A stretch of 64,000 nucleotides of DNA, taken from NCBI GenBank assembly GCA_020055645.1, contig CM034546.1, positions 80,042,001-80,106,000 on the forward strand, given 5' to 3'. Source of the stretch: Tomocerus qinae (taxonomy: Eukaryota; Arthropoda; Collembola; Entomobryomorpha; Tomoceridae). Below are positions 1 through 11,500 of this stretch, piece after piece. The notes beneath the pieces were generated by a model. It ran no database searches, had not been told where the DNA came from, and was given only the letters and a program-made list of their open reading frames with translations. Numbering within the stretch: the first letter of the stretch is position 1; the number at the start of each line of letters is the position of its first letter. The position numbers were made by a program, and so were the translations under genes.

Positions 1-85
1 GGACAGTTAATTCCGGTTGGACAGGCATCGATTTGAGAGGATTAATGAAAAAAGGACGTGTCAGTTAAGTTGTAAACCCCAGATA

Positions 86-234
86 AAGTGTCACTTCGTT
101 TTCACTTCCTCTGCAAAGAATCATGCATAAATAAAACAAGTGTGTTGCCCCAGGTGAGGAGATTTTGCATTTTAGGCAAAATTAGTAACTGAATAATCCT
201 CTTTTCAGGAGAAAGTGAAAATGAAGTGACACTT
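86..234. mobile_element. Small TA-flanked MITE
   Basis: The ends are inverted copies of AAGTGTCACTTC followed by a similar GTTTTCACTT block, and TA lies on both sides (84-85 and 235-236). About 149 bp long, with no coding capacity. The TA duplication suggests a Tc1/mariner-type non-autonomous element, although only the ends were compared. Confidence 0.65.
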
Positions 235-236
235 TA

Positions 237-1007
237 ACTAGGGATGTACAGTAGACCGCAGTAATGGAAAAGAAATGTCACGGCGATGGATTATTGTAAA
301 TTTAAAAACATTATTTGGTTTAATTGTAGTAATTGTTAAAACAGTATTTACCAACAATGGTGACATCTTTTCAGGCCAGTTTTGGATAACCAGCTTAAAA
401 ACTTGTGTATGATTGGGAGGTTTCGTCATTAGTTAAATAGTTGATGGCGATATTGATATAATTTCTTCAAACCCAGCCTCAAATCCTGTTGTTCGGTGAT
501 CCTCCATATTACTATAAAATGTAGTTATTCATTTAAAAAGATCAAATATTTCCAAACTAACAATAATGATATTCGGGAATAGCTAGGTTTAAACAAATAC
601 ATGATAGGAAACCATCCACATTAATTTGTTGAATTGATTTCGTGCATGGCAGAAAAGATAATTGTGAAACGAGCTTAAAATCCTGTTTTTCAACGATCTC
701 CCATGACATTACCATTTAATTGGTATTCATTCAATTCAAAACACTACAAATACCATTCAAATATTATCTCGAGCTGTAAAAATTAAAAAGAGGCATCAGT
801 AATCATTATAGCACTTCAGTTCATAATATTATATCAAATAATTTTTCACAAAACACCTAGTAGTAGATATTATTGGTTCTAATTTTGATAGACGACCACA
901 ATTGCTTGTTGTTTCGATTATTTGTGGTATTATATATTTTATCGTTTTAACGAGTAAAGTAGTAATTACGTTATTACTTTTTGCCGATATTATTTTAGTA
1001 GATGTAG
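237..1007. other. AT-rich non-coding stretch
   Basis: No credible gene is visible. A loosely conserved segment occurs twice (about 484-545 and 680-745), each beginning with a CCTGTT block and a GATCTCC/GATCCTCC block and continuing into an ATTCATT block, which suggests an old duplication. Otherwise featureless. Confidence 0.5.
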
Positions 1008-1016
1008 GTCTCTAGC

Positions 1017-2348
1017 GGGGAAATCCAGGTAGCCGAATCCGAAAATCCAGCTAACCGAAGCCGAAGGTCCAGCTAGCCGAAGCCGAAGGTTGACACCCGA
1101 TGCCGAAGGTCCAGGTAGCCGAAGCCGAAGTTCTAGCTACCCGAAGCCGGAGGTCCAGCTACCCGAACCCGAAGGTCCAGGTAGCCGAGGCCGAAGTTAC
1201 CAGCTAGCCGAAATCAGAAGGTCAAGCTAGCTGAAATCAGAAGTTCAAGCTAGTCAATCTGTTTGTATCTTTGTCCATTCATTTTTAGAATATGTTGAAT
1301 CCCTATTAGAGCATATTGAATAAAATGCAACCATGGGTAATAATAGATTTAAAAAGTTTTTTTTTGGAAATGTTTAAATCACTATTGCTACTCAACCCAG
1401 AGTAGTAATAGTGATGACAAAAACTTTAAACTATATAGTTGTAGGCAATAATCTCAGATAACTGAAACTTGTAGCCCTTGAAATCTGCATTGATTTTAAG
1501 AAAACTGATTTTTAAAATTTCCACCTTTTAAAAATTCGAAATTCAATAATCTGGAACAGTCAATAATTACGCTGTACAAATTCCAATCTAGTTTTGGGGA
1601 TTTAGTGACAGCAAAAATGGTAACTTTAAACCCCTAATTAAATGGTGTTATCTAATTTTCAAATATAAATAATGTACAGATTTTCGGTATAAAGGTGGAA
1701 ATTATGTTAATGCAGTTTATGTTATGACTATTGAAGGGGGGAATCAAATAAAGCCTAGTCGCCTTACTCAGCCGAGCTAAAAATGAATACATAGTAGTTT
1801 GGTACGTAATAGATTAAGTACTTGATGCAGTTTAGTTTTATGCATCCTTTGGGTAGCTCGTACTTCGGCTTCGGCTAGCTGGACCTTGGGCTTTGGGTAG
1901 CTGTTACTTCGGCTATCTGGTACTTCGGCTTCGGGTAGCTGATACTTCGGCTTCGGCTATCTAGTACTTCGGCTTCGGGTATCTAAACCTTCGGCTTCGG
2001 GTAGCGGTGCCTTTGGATTCGGGTAGCTAGACCTTCGGCTTCGAGTAGCTGTTCCTTTGGCTTTGGGTGTCATCCTTCGGCTACGGCTAGCTGGTACCTT
2101 CGGTTTTGGGTGTTATTCTTCGGCTTCGGGTAGCGGGACCTTCGGCTTCGGCTAGCTGGACCTTCTGATTTCGGGTAGCTGGACCTTCGAGTCGGCTAGC
2201 TGGTACTTCGGCTTCGGCAAGCTGGACCTTCTGATTTCGGCTAGGTGGACCTTCGGAACTTCGGCTACCTGGTACATTCTTCGGCTTCGGCTACCTGGAC
2301 CTTCGGCTTCGGGTGTCAACCTTCGGCTTCGGCTAGCTGGATTTACCC
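1017..2348. mobile_element. Foldback-like transposon with inverted 22-bp repeat arrays and 9-bp target duplication
   Basis: The left arm (1017 to about 1255) is a degenerate tandem array of a roughly 22-bp unit reading AGCTAGCCGAAGCCGAAGGT. The right arm (about 1853-2348) is the same unit on the other strand. The outer ends match as inverted repeats (GGGGAAATCCAG on the left; GGGTAAATCCAG on the right, reverse complemented). The 9-bp word GTCTCTAGC stands directly outside both ends (1008-1016 and 2349-2357). Long inverted arms built of short tandem repeats with a 9-bp duplication are the known design of Drosophila FB/Galileo foldback elements, which belong to the P superfamily. The 600-bp centre codes for nothing recognisable, so this copy would need a transposase in trans. 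Confidence 0.75.
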
Positions 2349-2504
2349 GTCTCTAGCGATGATAGACTTCCACTCTCAATTCATTCACGGAGGGAGAAAG
2401 ATGAAAGCATGAATGGATACGCCTACTGAGACGGCGTAGTTGAAAACAAATATCAATTGAAGTGAACCCATCAAAGCAACTAACCTAGCACTCAGAGGAA
2501 ACTT

Positions 2505-4058
2505 AACATGTCAAATTTAACAACGAGGTAATTTTTCCCTTGCAAGTGAAAGATGTCCATGCCAACTGCTTTCTGCCAGGGGCGTTCTGGAAACTGCGAT
2601 GGGACGAGAAGTTCATGTCGATTCCTTTGGAGTTTAGTGCATTCCATGCACCTTCAGATAACTTCGGCGATATCCGTGAACAGTACCGGCCACCAGACTG
2701 AGGCTCTGGCGCGGGCTCGGCATTTAGTTACACCTTGGTGTCCTGCATGTAGTTTTCCCAAAATGTCTTGTCTCAGCGTGGCTAGGATGATAATGCGGCT
2801 GCCTCTCATCAGTAGACCATCTTGTAGGGTAATTTCTTTCTCGGGTTTTACAACAAATTGTGGACTCGAGACACTATCCAAACCTCAGATTAATTTTAAA
2901 TCGAACAAAGCTTGCCGACCCAAAAGTGGTTGTGCTAAATGTTTCACAAAGTACACTGTATGTTGAGTCACTTTCAAATTGTAGCACATAGACACTGATA
3001 GTTCACCTGTAACAGTTAATGGAGCACCAGCTGGTCCATTCAGGGGTGTCTTACATTTACCTAGTTTCCTCGAAAACTTGGCAGAAAATTTATCTGGTAG
3101 CACAGTCACATCGGCACCAGAATTCAATTTTAAAGTTATCGGTTTGCCGTTAACTGACACTGTCGTATTCCACGAGTGTGGACTGGACACTGAGTCAATG
3201 CCACCAACAAAAGTCTCGTCGACTGTGACATGACTGACAGAACTACTGGCTTTGCACACGTTTGCAAAGTGGTTTTGCTTGGAGCACTTGTGGCACTCTT
3301 TACCCCACGCGGGGCACTGATCCCGTTTGTGTTGCTTGTAGCTTCCACAGCCAACACATATGAACTTGGAATTCTTCTCCTTGGAGTTGCTGTGATGAAA
3401 AGACTACTTCTTCTCCGTTTTCACAGACGACTTGGGCCATGCTTTAGCCCTCTGACCTTCGTTCCTTGTCCGCGCCGTCTGGCTATGCACCCTGTCGACA
3501 TTCGTTGTCGCAGTGTTTGGGCGAATATCCTCCAGTTGTTCGCGGACAGATTTTTGGTTTCTGGCCATCTCGATGGGCTTGGTGATAGTGGGAGTGGAGT
3601 CCAATTGCATACGCTCTGACAACTTCCTGTCATGAACACCTACCACAATTCGGTCTCTGATCATTTCTTCCCTAAGAGCTGCGAAATTGCAATGTTCAAC
3701 GAGGTTGTAGAGAGCCGTGATGAATTTTCAGCTGTTTCTCCATCAGCCTGGGCACGTTGAAAAAATTTGGCACGTTCAAAGATTACGTTGCGCCGAATTA
3801 TGAAATGTCCATCAAAAGCTTTGATGACAGTAGCTATTTTCTTTACGTCGTCCGCTTTGGCAAAGCTGAAAGTCTTGAAAATATCTTCGGCCTCCGGGCC
3901 CATTGCATAAATAAGAGTATCCACTTGGGTTACTTCGCCCTTTTCGGCAAGACCCGAAGCACTCAAAAATCTCTGGAGTGGCGAAACCAGAGTGGCCACT
4001 CATTTGGCCGACTAAAGTCAAACTTGTGTGGGCACTGGACAGCACTGGCAGTTGACAT
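2505..4058 (-). pseudogene. Gypsy-type LTR retrotransposon relic: gag, protease and start of integrase, with RT and RNase H deleted
   Basis: Reading on the minus strand, a Gag-like segment starts at ATG 4058 and continues through at least two frameshifts (near 3975 and 3680), with the phrases GLAEKGEV and MIRDRIVVGVHD. It is followed by two cysteine clusters, the second a CCHC knuckle (CHKCSKQNHFANVC, near 3250-3290), and a retropepsin-like domain. The protease motif reads LNSGADVTVLP, with Asn where the catalytic Asp of D-T/S-G belongs. Directly after the protease (about 2883) comes the integrase zinc-binding linker (DGLLMRGSRI, LHAGHQGVTKCRARA) and the start of the integrase core (GMDIFHLQGKNYLVV), so reverse transcriptase and RNase H are missing. 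No LTRs were found. A dead, internally deleted copy. Confidence 0.85.
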
Positions 4059-4353
4059 TGTATAGTCAAAGTTTTAGTCCAAGGTTGACTAAAAAGTTCC
4101 TCGTGGAGGAGTTGAGTCGGTGCTGTGCGGTACGGCGTGGCCGTGAGTTGTAAACTCAAAAAAAAGTCAAAAATAAACACTCAGGTGTCGGATTTTTGGC
4201 GGATCCAGTTGACACCAGCCATCATGTGTCATCCCCAGAGGCGGCTTTCCCAATGGGCAGACTGGGCAGTTGCACAGGGCCTCGCGCTTTTGGGGCCTCG
4301 CGCAGAGCTTTGACAAAGAAAGAATTTCAACTTGTCTGTGTTGATTTCACTTC
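4059..4353. other. Non-coding remnant upstream of the Gypsy relic
   Basis: Holds the former 5' untranslated region of the Gypsy relic and, near 4225-4310, a GC-rich patch with repeated GGGCCTCGCGC-like words that looks like the end of another MITE. No gene is visible. Confidence 0.4.
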
Positions 4354-5458
4354 AAAAACCTACAGCAAGCCGTAACAGAAGCTCGCCTGAGTAAATTTTA
4401 CCGTGTACACATTTTGGTAGCGAAAAGTACTCGCACGTTACACAAAACCGAGCGTACGGATTTTGATCAAACTTTCAGAATTGAGTCTTTATATATGTAT
4501 CTACGACATATTAAAAATTCAGACATTGATATTATAAGGAAACGAAGCTACATCATTTGAAATATCAACATAAAATCAAAATTGATGATTATTGACCATG
4601 AAAATCAACCGAAAATCAAAGTACATTAATGTTGACTATAAAATCAACAGAAAATCAAAGTACATTAATGTTGACTATAAAATCAACAGAAAATCAATGT
4701 ACATTAATGTTGACTATTAAAATCAACAGAAAATCAAAGTACATTAATGTTGACTATGAAAATCAACAGAAAATCAAATTACATTAATATTGACCATGAA
4801 AATCAATCGAAAATCAAAATTGATTAATGTTGACAATGAAAATCAACCGAAAATCATAATTGATTAATGTTGACAATCAAAATCAACCGAAAATCAAAGT
4901 ACATTAATGTTGACTATGAAAATCAAAGTAAATTAATGCTGACTATGAAAATCAACAGATATTCAACTTTGAATGACTATGAGTAGTAAAATCAACAGAA
5001 ATTTAAAGTCGGTTAATAATGACTATCAAAATTAAAAGGAAATTGAAAAAAGGAAATTTGACTATCAATTTGAATATAAATGTGAAACTGATTTATTTTC
5101 ATTCTATAATGGTTATTTTGCAGTTTTATTCACGTTATTATAAAATCTTAAATTTGGTAGAAGCGGAGTTAAATATTTTATACGATCACGCTAACAATTA
5201 ATAGGAAAAACAATTGAAATTTATATGGCCCATTTTCTGCTTTGACTATCTAATAAAGACAAAGTGAGCGCGCGGTATCTCAGCAACTTATGGACCGATT
5301 TGAACCAAAATCAATAGGGTTCGTCACCAGTCTATAGGCATTGTTTATGCGTAATTTGGTCAACTTCGGTCAATGCGTTCGAAAGTTACCGTGGGTCCGG
5401 ACGGACGGACGCACGGACAGACAGTGCGGTTCTATAAGCTGCCTTATTCAGGCGAGCT
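4354..5458 (+). mobile_element. Family A repeat, most complete copy
   Basis: A 1.1-kb non-coding element recurring at least five times in the window. Its left side has ACAGCAAGCCGTAACAG then AGCTCGCCTGA (4380-4390). The right end is the inverse, TCAGGCGAGCT (5448-5458). Between them lie a conserved leader, a tandem array of about 36 bp (4560-4990), an AT-rich spacer, and a 3' block with GCGCGC, CTCAGCAAC.TATGGACC and GGACGGAC words. Other copies or fragments: 6722-7199, 8383-9590 (inverted), 10826-11078, 36475-36556, about 34975-35045 and 50688-51186. No reading frame is shared, so it is non-autonomous; its superfamily is not known. Confidence 0.75.
4560..4995 (+). repeat. 36-bp tandem array inside family A
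   Basis: About twelve head-to-tail copies of a unit reading ATTAATGTTGACTATGAAAA then TCAACAGAAAATCAAA, with small length and base changes. The same array occurs in the other family A copies. It contains no spacers, so it is not a CRISPR. Confidence 0.85.
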
Positions 5459-5464
5459 AAATAC

Positions 5465-6720
5465 TGGTTTTGCATTTTTGTTTAAGTTATACGTTTTGTT
5501 ACAGCTTTATTACAGAACCATTTTTAGAATTCAAGGAAGAAAAGTATAACGAAAGTAGATATCGCGCAATCTAGTAAAACATACTGGTGACACTTAAGCA
5601 GCATCTCTCAGAATTATTATAGAATTACTATATGCATTTCAATCCACAAATTTGTAGCATTTTGCGATACCAAAACTGCGTAATTGCAGTATATGTAGAC
5701 ACTTGTGTTTCCATTAATAGTTTTTTTTAATGTCAAAAAATAAAGAAATTAAGAAACATTGAATAAAATATTTAAATTCTAAAATGCCGCATAGCGCCTA
5801 CATTGTCTTTAACATTAAATTGATTATTTGCCATTTTTAGGACAGTTTTGACTAATGTTTGTCAAAATTGGCAAAGTTTTTCGCGCTGCGCGAGAATATA
5901 TATGTAATTGAGACAACAGTATCACATAATATAGTCCCTCTCGAAATTCACTTCTGTACACGTACTTGTTTTGTTTTCACTAACATTCAAAAAACCATAA
6001 AATATTTTCATGCTAATTATTCATGTGCCAAATTCATTTAAAAACGGAAAAAATTCGTAGATTTGAATTGATATAATAATTTGCATATTTGTGAATTATT
6101 ATTATGGGCCCTCACGAGAACATTTTGCCCAAGGCCTTGCAAATCCTAGAGGCTCCACTGAGTCATTCCGTGCCTATGGTATGACCTAAGCGTATGCTGA
6201 CACGGGACGCTAATAATTTATATGCGGGTAATTCGGGGAGTTACTTACAGAGAATGTTTATTTACAAGAGGCAAGACCGGACTGTGTGAATCAGCCGGTT
6301 AGTCATTAGATAGGCACATGGAACATATGTATGTAATAGCCATAGATATATTAAAGGTAGATAGGCAATTGAAAATGTGACGTCAAATTTCATTTCTGTC
6401 TCGATCCTTGGTTTATCCTAACAAGCAGTTTTCGTCTATTGGTTAAGAGCTGCCTTTGGAAGTCGCGGAGAGGGAAGGATGAACAATGCATTGGTTGGTA
6501 TACGGAGTGCAATCACTCCCAGCAGGTTTGTTGTCATTACCACAGGCTTCAGCAATGCATTATTCATTCGTTCCCTCCACTCATTCTTACAACCAATAAG
6601 TGAAAAGTATTGGTAAGGATATGTCAGCGAGAAATGAGACAACTGCATGAAAATTGGAATAACACAGGCAGATACAGCATTGCCATTCTGTCTTTTTTGT
6701 ATTTCTATTGTAATAGCATA
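5465..6720. other. Non-coding AT-rich stretch
   Basis: No credible gene. Near 5870-5895 lies a palindromic TTCGCGCTGCGCGAGAA-type word similar to those inside the hAT-like MITE at 38280-38948. Near 6100-6160 a GGGCCCTCACGAG..TTTTGCCC segment resembles a MITE end. Otherwise unassigned. Confidence 0.4.
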
Positions 6721-6721
6721 A

Positions 6722-7199
6722 TGTAGATCAACACAAAAATCAAAATAGATTAATGTTGGCTATCAAAATCAACAGAAAATCAAAATTGATTAATGTTGAC
6801 TACCAAAATCAACAGAAAATCAAAATAGATTTTCTATTGTGAAAATAGACAATGCGAAATAGATTTATTTCCGTCCTATAATAGATATCTTCCGGTATCG
6901 CAGCGGAGTTAAATATTATATACTATTTATATTTTACAATGTAAAGGAAACACATTTAAACTTTTAATGTCCATTTTATGCCGAATTTTTATTTTGACTA
7001 TAAAAATGAAGACAAAGTGCGCGCGCGTCATCTCAGCAACCTATGGACCAATTCGGCCCATTTTCAATAGGCTTAGTCCTGTGGTCATATGCAATGTTTT
7101 TGCCCATTTTGATCAAAATCCATCATTGCGTTCGAAATTTATCGTGGTCACAGACGGACAAACTGTGCGATTCTACAAGCTGCCTCATTCAGGCGAGCT
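6722..7199 (+). mobile_element. Family A repeat, 5'-truncated copy
   Basis: Begins inside the 36-bp array (about three units), then carries the conserved AT-rich spacer and the 3' block ending in TCAGGCGAGCT. The left end and leader are missing. Confidence 0.7.
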
Positions 7200-7288
7200 G
7201 AAACTAAAAGTATAATCAGAAGTAACTATCTTCACACTTTCAATACATTGACATGAGCAGAGTACAAAATATCAGTCAGAAATGTTTA

Positions 7289-7529
7289 CAGAGATGTGGA
7301 AAAGTAACTGGGCCAAGGGCCATAGGAGATTATACAGTAGTGTCGGTAACCAATATAACTTGGGTTCGGGGAGCCAGGAACCATGGCAATGCTCCTTTAT
7401 ATATTATATGATATATATATGATTAAATATATATATTATATAAAATACACTCCTTGGATTGTATTTTACTGTATTTTTGGACACTGCTACACATAACCCT
7501 AATGGCCCAGTTACTTTTGCACATCTCTG
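7289..7529. mobile_element. 241-bp MITE with TA flanks
   Basis: The two ends are near-perfect inverted repeats of about 28 bp beginning CAGAGATGTG and running through AAAAGTAACTGGGCCA (one mismatch, G/C). TA stands directly outside on both sides (7287-7288 and 7530-7531). The interior is AT-rich with a TATATA stretch and codes for nothing. Confidence 0.75.
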
Positions 7530-7531
7530 TA

Positions 7532-8380
7532 CTATATGTACAGTCAGTTTAAAGGTTTATATTATTTATCAATAATCAATAACAATAATTAAATTTCTAC
7601 CTGTTCACATCAAGTCTACTCATACTCTTGGTCCTGCTCCTATATTCTGTCTTTCCTGCATGTTCACTTTTACAGCTTTACTTAAAGAGTCCTTTGCTCA
7701 CCGAGAGTGAGGTCAATTGGAGACTGGTTCTGCTTCTTATGCATAAATTAAGCTGATTCAACACAACACCTGCTCCACCTTCAATATTTACTTAAGTTGT
7801 TCATAGTCAGGGTTGCGGTTCAGGGTTTTTAAGGGTTGGGGTTTTTGGAAAAAATCCTATCCCGCTTCTCTTAAAAATACTTTTGTTTTTACAAAACACA
7901 ATAATGTTCCATCTATATAAGCAAAATATACTAATTTTCTCACATTTCTACTCAAAAATGTAAACTTAAATATATAATGGGATAATGGGAACATAATATA
8001 GCTTTTATACTTTGGTGCTTGCAATAATAATTGTATCGTGATTTCTACTATATTTGTTCTATGTCTATTTTAATCGTTGTGAAGACTATTATATTTTGTA
8101 GCACACATAAGTAACTCTTACTAACGAATTGCGAAGGAATGCAGGACAAGGACAGTGGAAACATTAATTGTGCTGAATTTTAATTAATCAGTTACATTAA
8201 TGTACTCTGCTTTACATTTAAAGCTCCGCATTAATAAATTAAGTTTTTAAAGTCAATTTAATCAGTAAAATATAATATTGCATATAGTTTCCCACTAGTT
8301 ATAGTTGTCATCAATCATCAAACAGTATAATAATTAATATAGGTGTTCCAAAGAAAATTAAACTGTTAAAAATTAAATTT
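7532..8380. other. Non-coding stretch
   Basis: AT-rich sequence between a MITE and an inverted family A copy. No reading frame of note, no recognisable repeat and no RNA gene were seen. Confidence 0.4.
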
Positions 8381-8382
8381 TT

Positions 8383-9590
8383 AGCTCGCCTGAACAGGCA
8401 GCTTATAGAATCGCACAGTCCGTCCGTCCGTCCGTGCGTCCGTCCGTCCGTGCGTCCGTTTACACGATAACTTTTGAAGACATTAATGAATTTCAACAAA
8501 ACTTGGCAAAAACATTGCCTATGGACCTGTGACAAAGCCTATTGAAAATGGTCCACATTGGTCCATAGGTTGCTGAGATGCCGCGCGCTCACTTTGTCTT
8601 TATTTTAATAGTCAAAATGAAAATGTGACATTAAATGGACATTAAAAGTTCAAATGTGCTTCCTATGGATTGTTAGCGGGATAGTACAAAATATTAAATG
8701 CCGCTTCGACAAAATTTAAGATTTTATAATAAATTCAATAAAACTGGAAAATACCTATTATAGGACGAAAATAAATCTATTTCGCATTTATATGCATATA
8801 GATAGTTAAATTTATATTTTTCGAATTGCTTTCCATTATGATAGCCAACATTAATCAATTTTGATTTTCTGTTGATTTTCATACTCAACATTAATAAATT
8901 TTGATTTTCATACTCAACGTTAATAAATTTTGATTTTCATACTCAACATTAATAAATTTTGATTTTCATACTCAACATTAATAAATTTTGATTTTCTGTT
9001 GCTTTTCATAGTCAACATTAATAAATTTTGATTTTCTGTTACTTTTCATAGTCAACATTAAGCAATTTTGATTTTCTGTTGCTTTTCATAGTCAACATTA
9101 AGCAATTTTGATTTTCTGTTGCTTTTCATAGTCAACATTAATCAATTTTGATTTTCTGTTGCTTTTCATAGTCAACATTAATCAATTTTGATTTTCTATA
9201 GATTTTCATAGTCAACATTAATAAATTTTGATTTTCTGTTGCTTTTCATAGTCAACATTAATCAATTTTGATTTTCTATAGATTTTCATAGTCAACAATT
9301 ATCTATTTTGATTTTCTGTTGATTTTCATAGTCAACATTAATCTATTTTGATTTTCTGTTGACTTTTATTATCAGGATTAATCTATTTTGAGTTTCTGTT
9401 TATTTTCATAGTCAACGTTAATCTGCTTTGATTTTCTATTGACTTTGATGGTCAACATTCATACATTTTGACTTTGATACTCGATATTAATCAATAAATA
9501 TGAAAATAAACCTGTTTCTATTATTCTATTAAAACTGTGTACACGGTCCCCTTCACTCAGGCGAGCTTCTGTTACGGCTTGCCGTAGGTT
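8383..9590 (-). mobile_element. Family A repeat, full-length inverted copy
   Basis: The same element as at 4354-5458 but on the minus strand: its 3' end is at 8383 (AGCTCGCCTGA on the plus strand) and its 5' end at 9557-9590 (TCAGGCGAGCT then CTGTTACGGCTTGCCGTAGG). It carries the largest array of the 36-bp unit in the window (about 8840-9490). The GGACG-type tandem near 8418-8455 makes a repetitive open frame that should not be taken as a gene. Confidence 0.75.
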
Positions 9591-9599
9591 TATGCCTTA

Positions 9600-10039
9600 A
9601 TTTGTCTTTTTATTAACGTAAATAATAATAGTTTTAGGTTTACATGGTTGTTGTTAACGTCCACGTCAGCTCTCAGCTGTAGTTTACCTATATGCAATTG
9701 TATAAGTTTGTATTTAAGCCTATAATTTTATTATATTTAAAAAACCGGTAAACCCAAAAAATCTGAGGTCGAGGGTTTCTTCCTAAGCAACAAAACCAGG
9801 GTTTTCCGATACCTTGTCCATAGTTCGTTTACATTGACACTACACCACCATTTGGACTAGCTCCTAAACAAACTACATTTACTGCATTTAAATAGGAACA
9901 CAATTGCAATGCAATCTCGAAAATTTAAAATCAAATGAATAAAGGAAAACAACTTCTGCGATTATTAGTTACATTACAAGTTGTTCCATTTTCTACAATG
10001 ATAGACACTAGACAGACGCCTTAGTAATGAAACAATCTA
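9600..10039. other. Non-coding stretch
   Basis: AT-rich sequence with no gene or clear repeat, between a family A copy and a palindromic element. Confidence 0.35.
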
Positions 10040-10825
10040 GTTAATGATGAATGACTCACACTTTGACCCTAAATAACTTCTGAACGGTTTAATATATTCA
10101 AACAAAATATACACCATTCGAAAGACCAAGCGAAAACTTAGAAATTAGCTAACTATGAATACTAACAAAAATTAGAACTAGGTAAAAAGTTGCTTGGACG
10201 AAAAAAGGTGAATTCGGACTCCCGTAAATAATTTAATGCCGATTTTGTCAGGAGGATAATTTTGAAATTTGGTTGTCCTTGACCTTGAACCTTGTTTGAA
10301 CCTTGTTTGGACCTTGAAACATTAAATCATGTAGCAGTGACTGACCCAGGGTACAACCGAACCAGAAATACCGTCCAAAAACGACAACCAAATGTCAAAA
10401 TTATCCTCCTGACAAAATCGGAGTCATAATCAGTCTTTGCAAAAATTTCTCATTGAACGTTACTCTTTTTAGTAGGCCACTTTCCAGAAGAAGGTGTTTT
10501 TACTTTTATAATTAAGAACATTTGGATTTTACTCAAAATCGCATGCCCTTTTCATTGCCGTTATTCTCTTTGCCATAAACTTAATAATTCAAACGTTATT
10601 AGAGACCAAAGTGGCATTAAGTTATTTACGGGAGTCCGAATTCACCTTTTTTCGTCGAAGCAACTTTTTACCTAGTTCTAATTTTTTGATAGTATTCATA
10701 GTTAGCTAATTTCTAAGTTTTCGCTTGGTCTTTCGAATGGTGTATATTTCGTTTAAAAATATTAAACCGTTCAGAAGTTATTTAAGGTCAAAGTGTGAGT
10801 CATTCATTTTGGGACACACTGTATA
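10040..10825. mobile_element. Long palindromic (foldback) mariner-like MITE
   Basis: About 185 bp at the left (10045-10230) is repeated inverted at the right (10620-10805): both carry GACTCACACTTTGACC, AACTTCTGAACGGTTTAATA, a GTAAAAAGTTGCTT..ACGAAAAAAGG block and ACTCCCGTAAATAA. A second inverted pair, around GTCAGGAGGATAATTTT, is nested inside (10245-10285 and 10380-10425). The right end reads GGGACACACTGTATA, like mariner-type ends; the matching left tip is missing. No coding. Confidence 0.7.
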
Positions 10826-11078
10826 GCTAACAATTTATAGGAAACTAAACGCAATTGAACTTTTTAAAGCCCATTTTTCACTTTGACTATGAAATGAAGA
10901 CAAATTGAGCGCGCGGTATCTCAGCAACCTATGGACCAATTTACCCCAAAATCAATAGGGGTCGTCAGTGGCCATTGTTTTTGCTAACTTCCGTCTTTGC
11001 GTTCGAAGGTTATCGTGGGTACGGAGGGACGTACGGACAGACTGTGCGATTCTATAAGCTGCCTTATTCAGGCGAGCT
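10826..11078 (+). mobile_element. Family A repeat, 3' end only
   Basis: Contains only the last 250 bp of family A: the CTTTGACTATGAA block, GCGCGCGGTATCTCAGCAAC, the GGACG words and the terminal TCAGGCGAGCT. It abuts the palindromic element on its left. Confidence 0.7.
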
Positions 11079-11119
11079 AAAAAGCTTCTCCCAGTTGAAT
11101 ATGAAATAAATGGTGAAAA

Positions 11120-11500
11120 TACGATTCGACCAAAATCGGTTGAAATGCAAAATTTCGGGTTTTCATTACCGACTTTTCGCATTTTTGACACGTTTATCTA
11201 ACCTACCTTTTATTTATTTAATTTTGCCAATGAAATTAGATGTGAATCAGTTGAAACGCAAAAAATCGGTGATTTCACCAACTTTTCTGATTTTTGGCAC
11301 GTTTACCTAAATTGCCTTTTATTTCTTTGTATTTAAAAAAGAGATTCGACCGAAATCGGTTGAAATCTAAAAATTCGGTGTTTTCACCGACTTTTCGGAT
11401 TTTTGGCACACTTACCTAAATTACTTTTTATTTCCTTGATTTTACAACAGAAATTCGATCCAAATCGATTGAAATGCAAAAATCCGAATTCCAATCCGAA
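11120..11500 (+). repeat. Tandem repeat of about 110 bp
   Basis: About 3.5 diverged units, each with a TCGACC.AAATCGGTTGAAAT block, a TTCACCGACTTTTCGGATTT block and a GGCAC.TTACCTAAATT block. A lone related fragment lies at about 12255-12305. Non-coding. Confidence 0.7.

Noticed and set aside
8311..8535. A 74-codon frame with GRTDGRTHGRTDG repeats.
   Set aside because: Product of the GGACG tandem words in the 3' block of family A, present in every copy and not conserved as protein.
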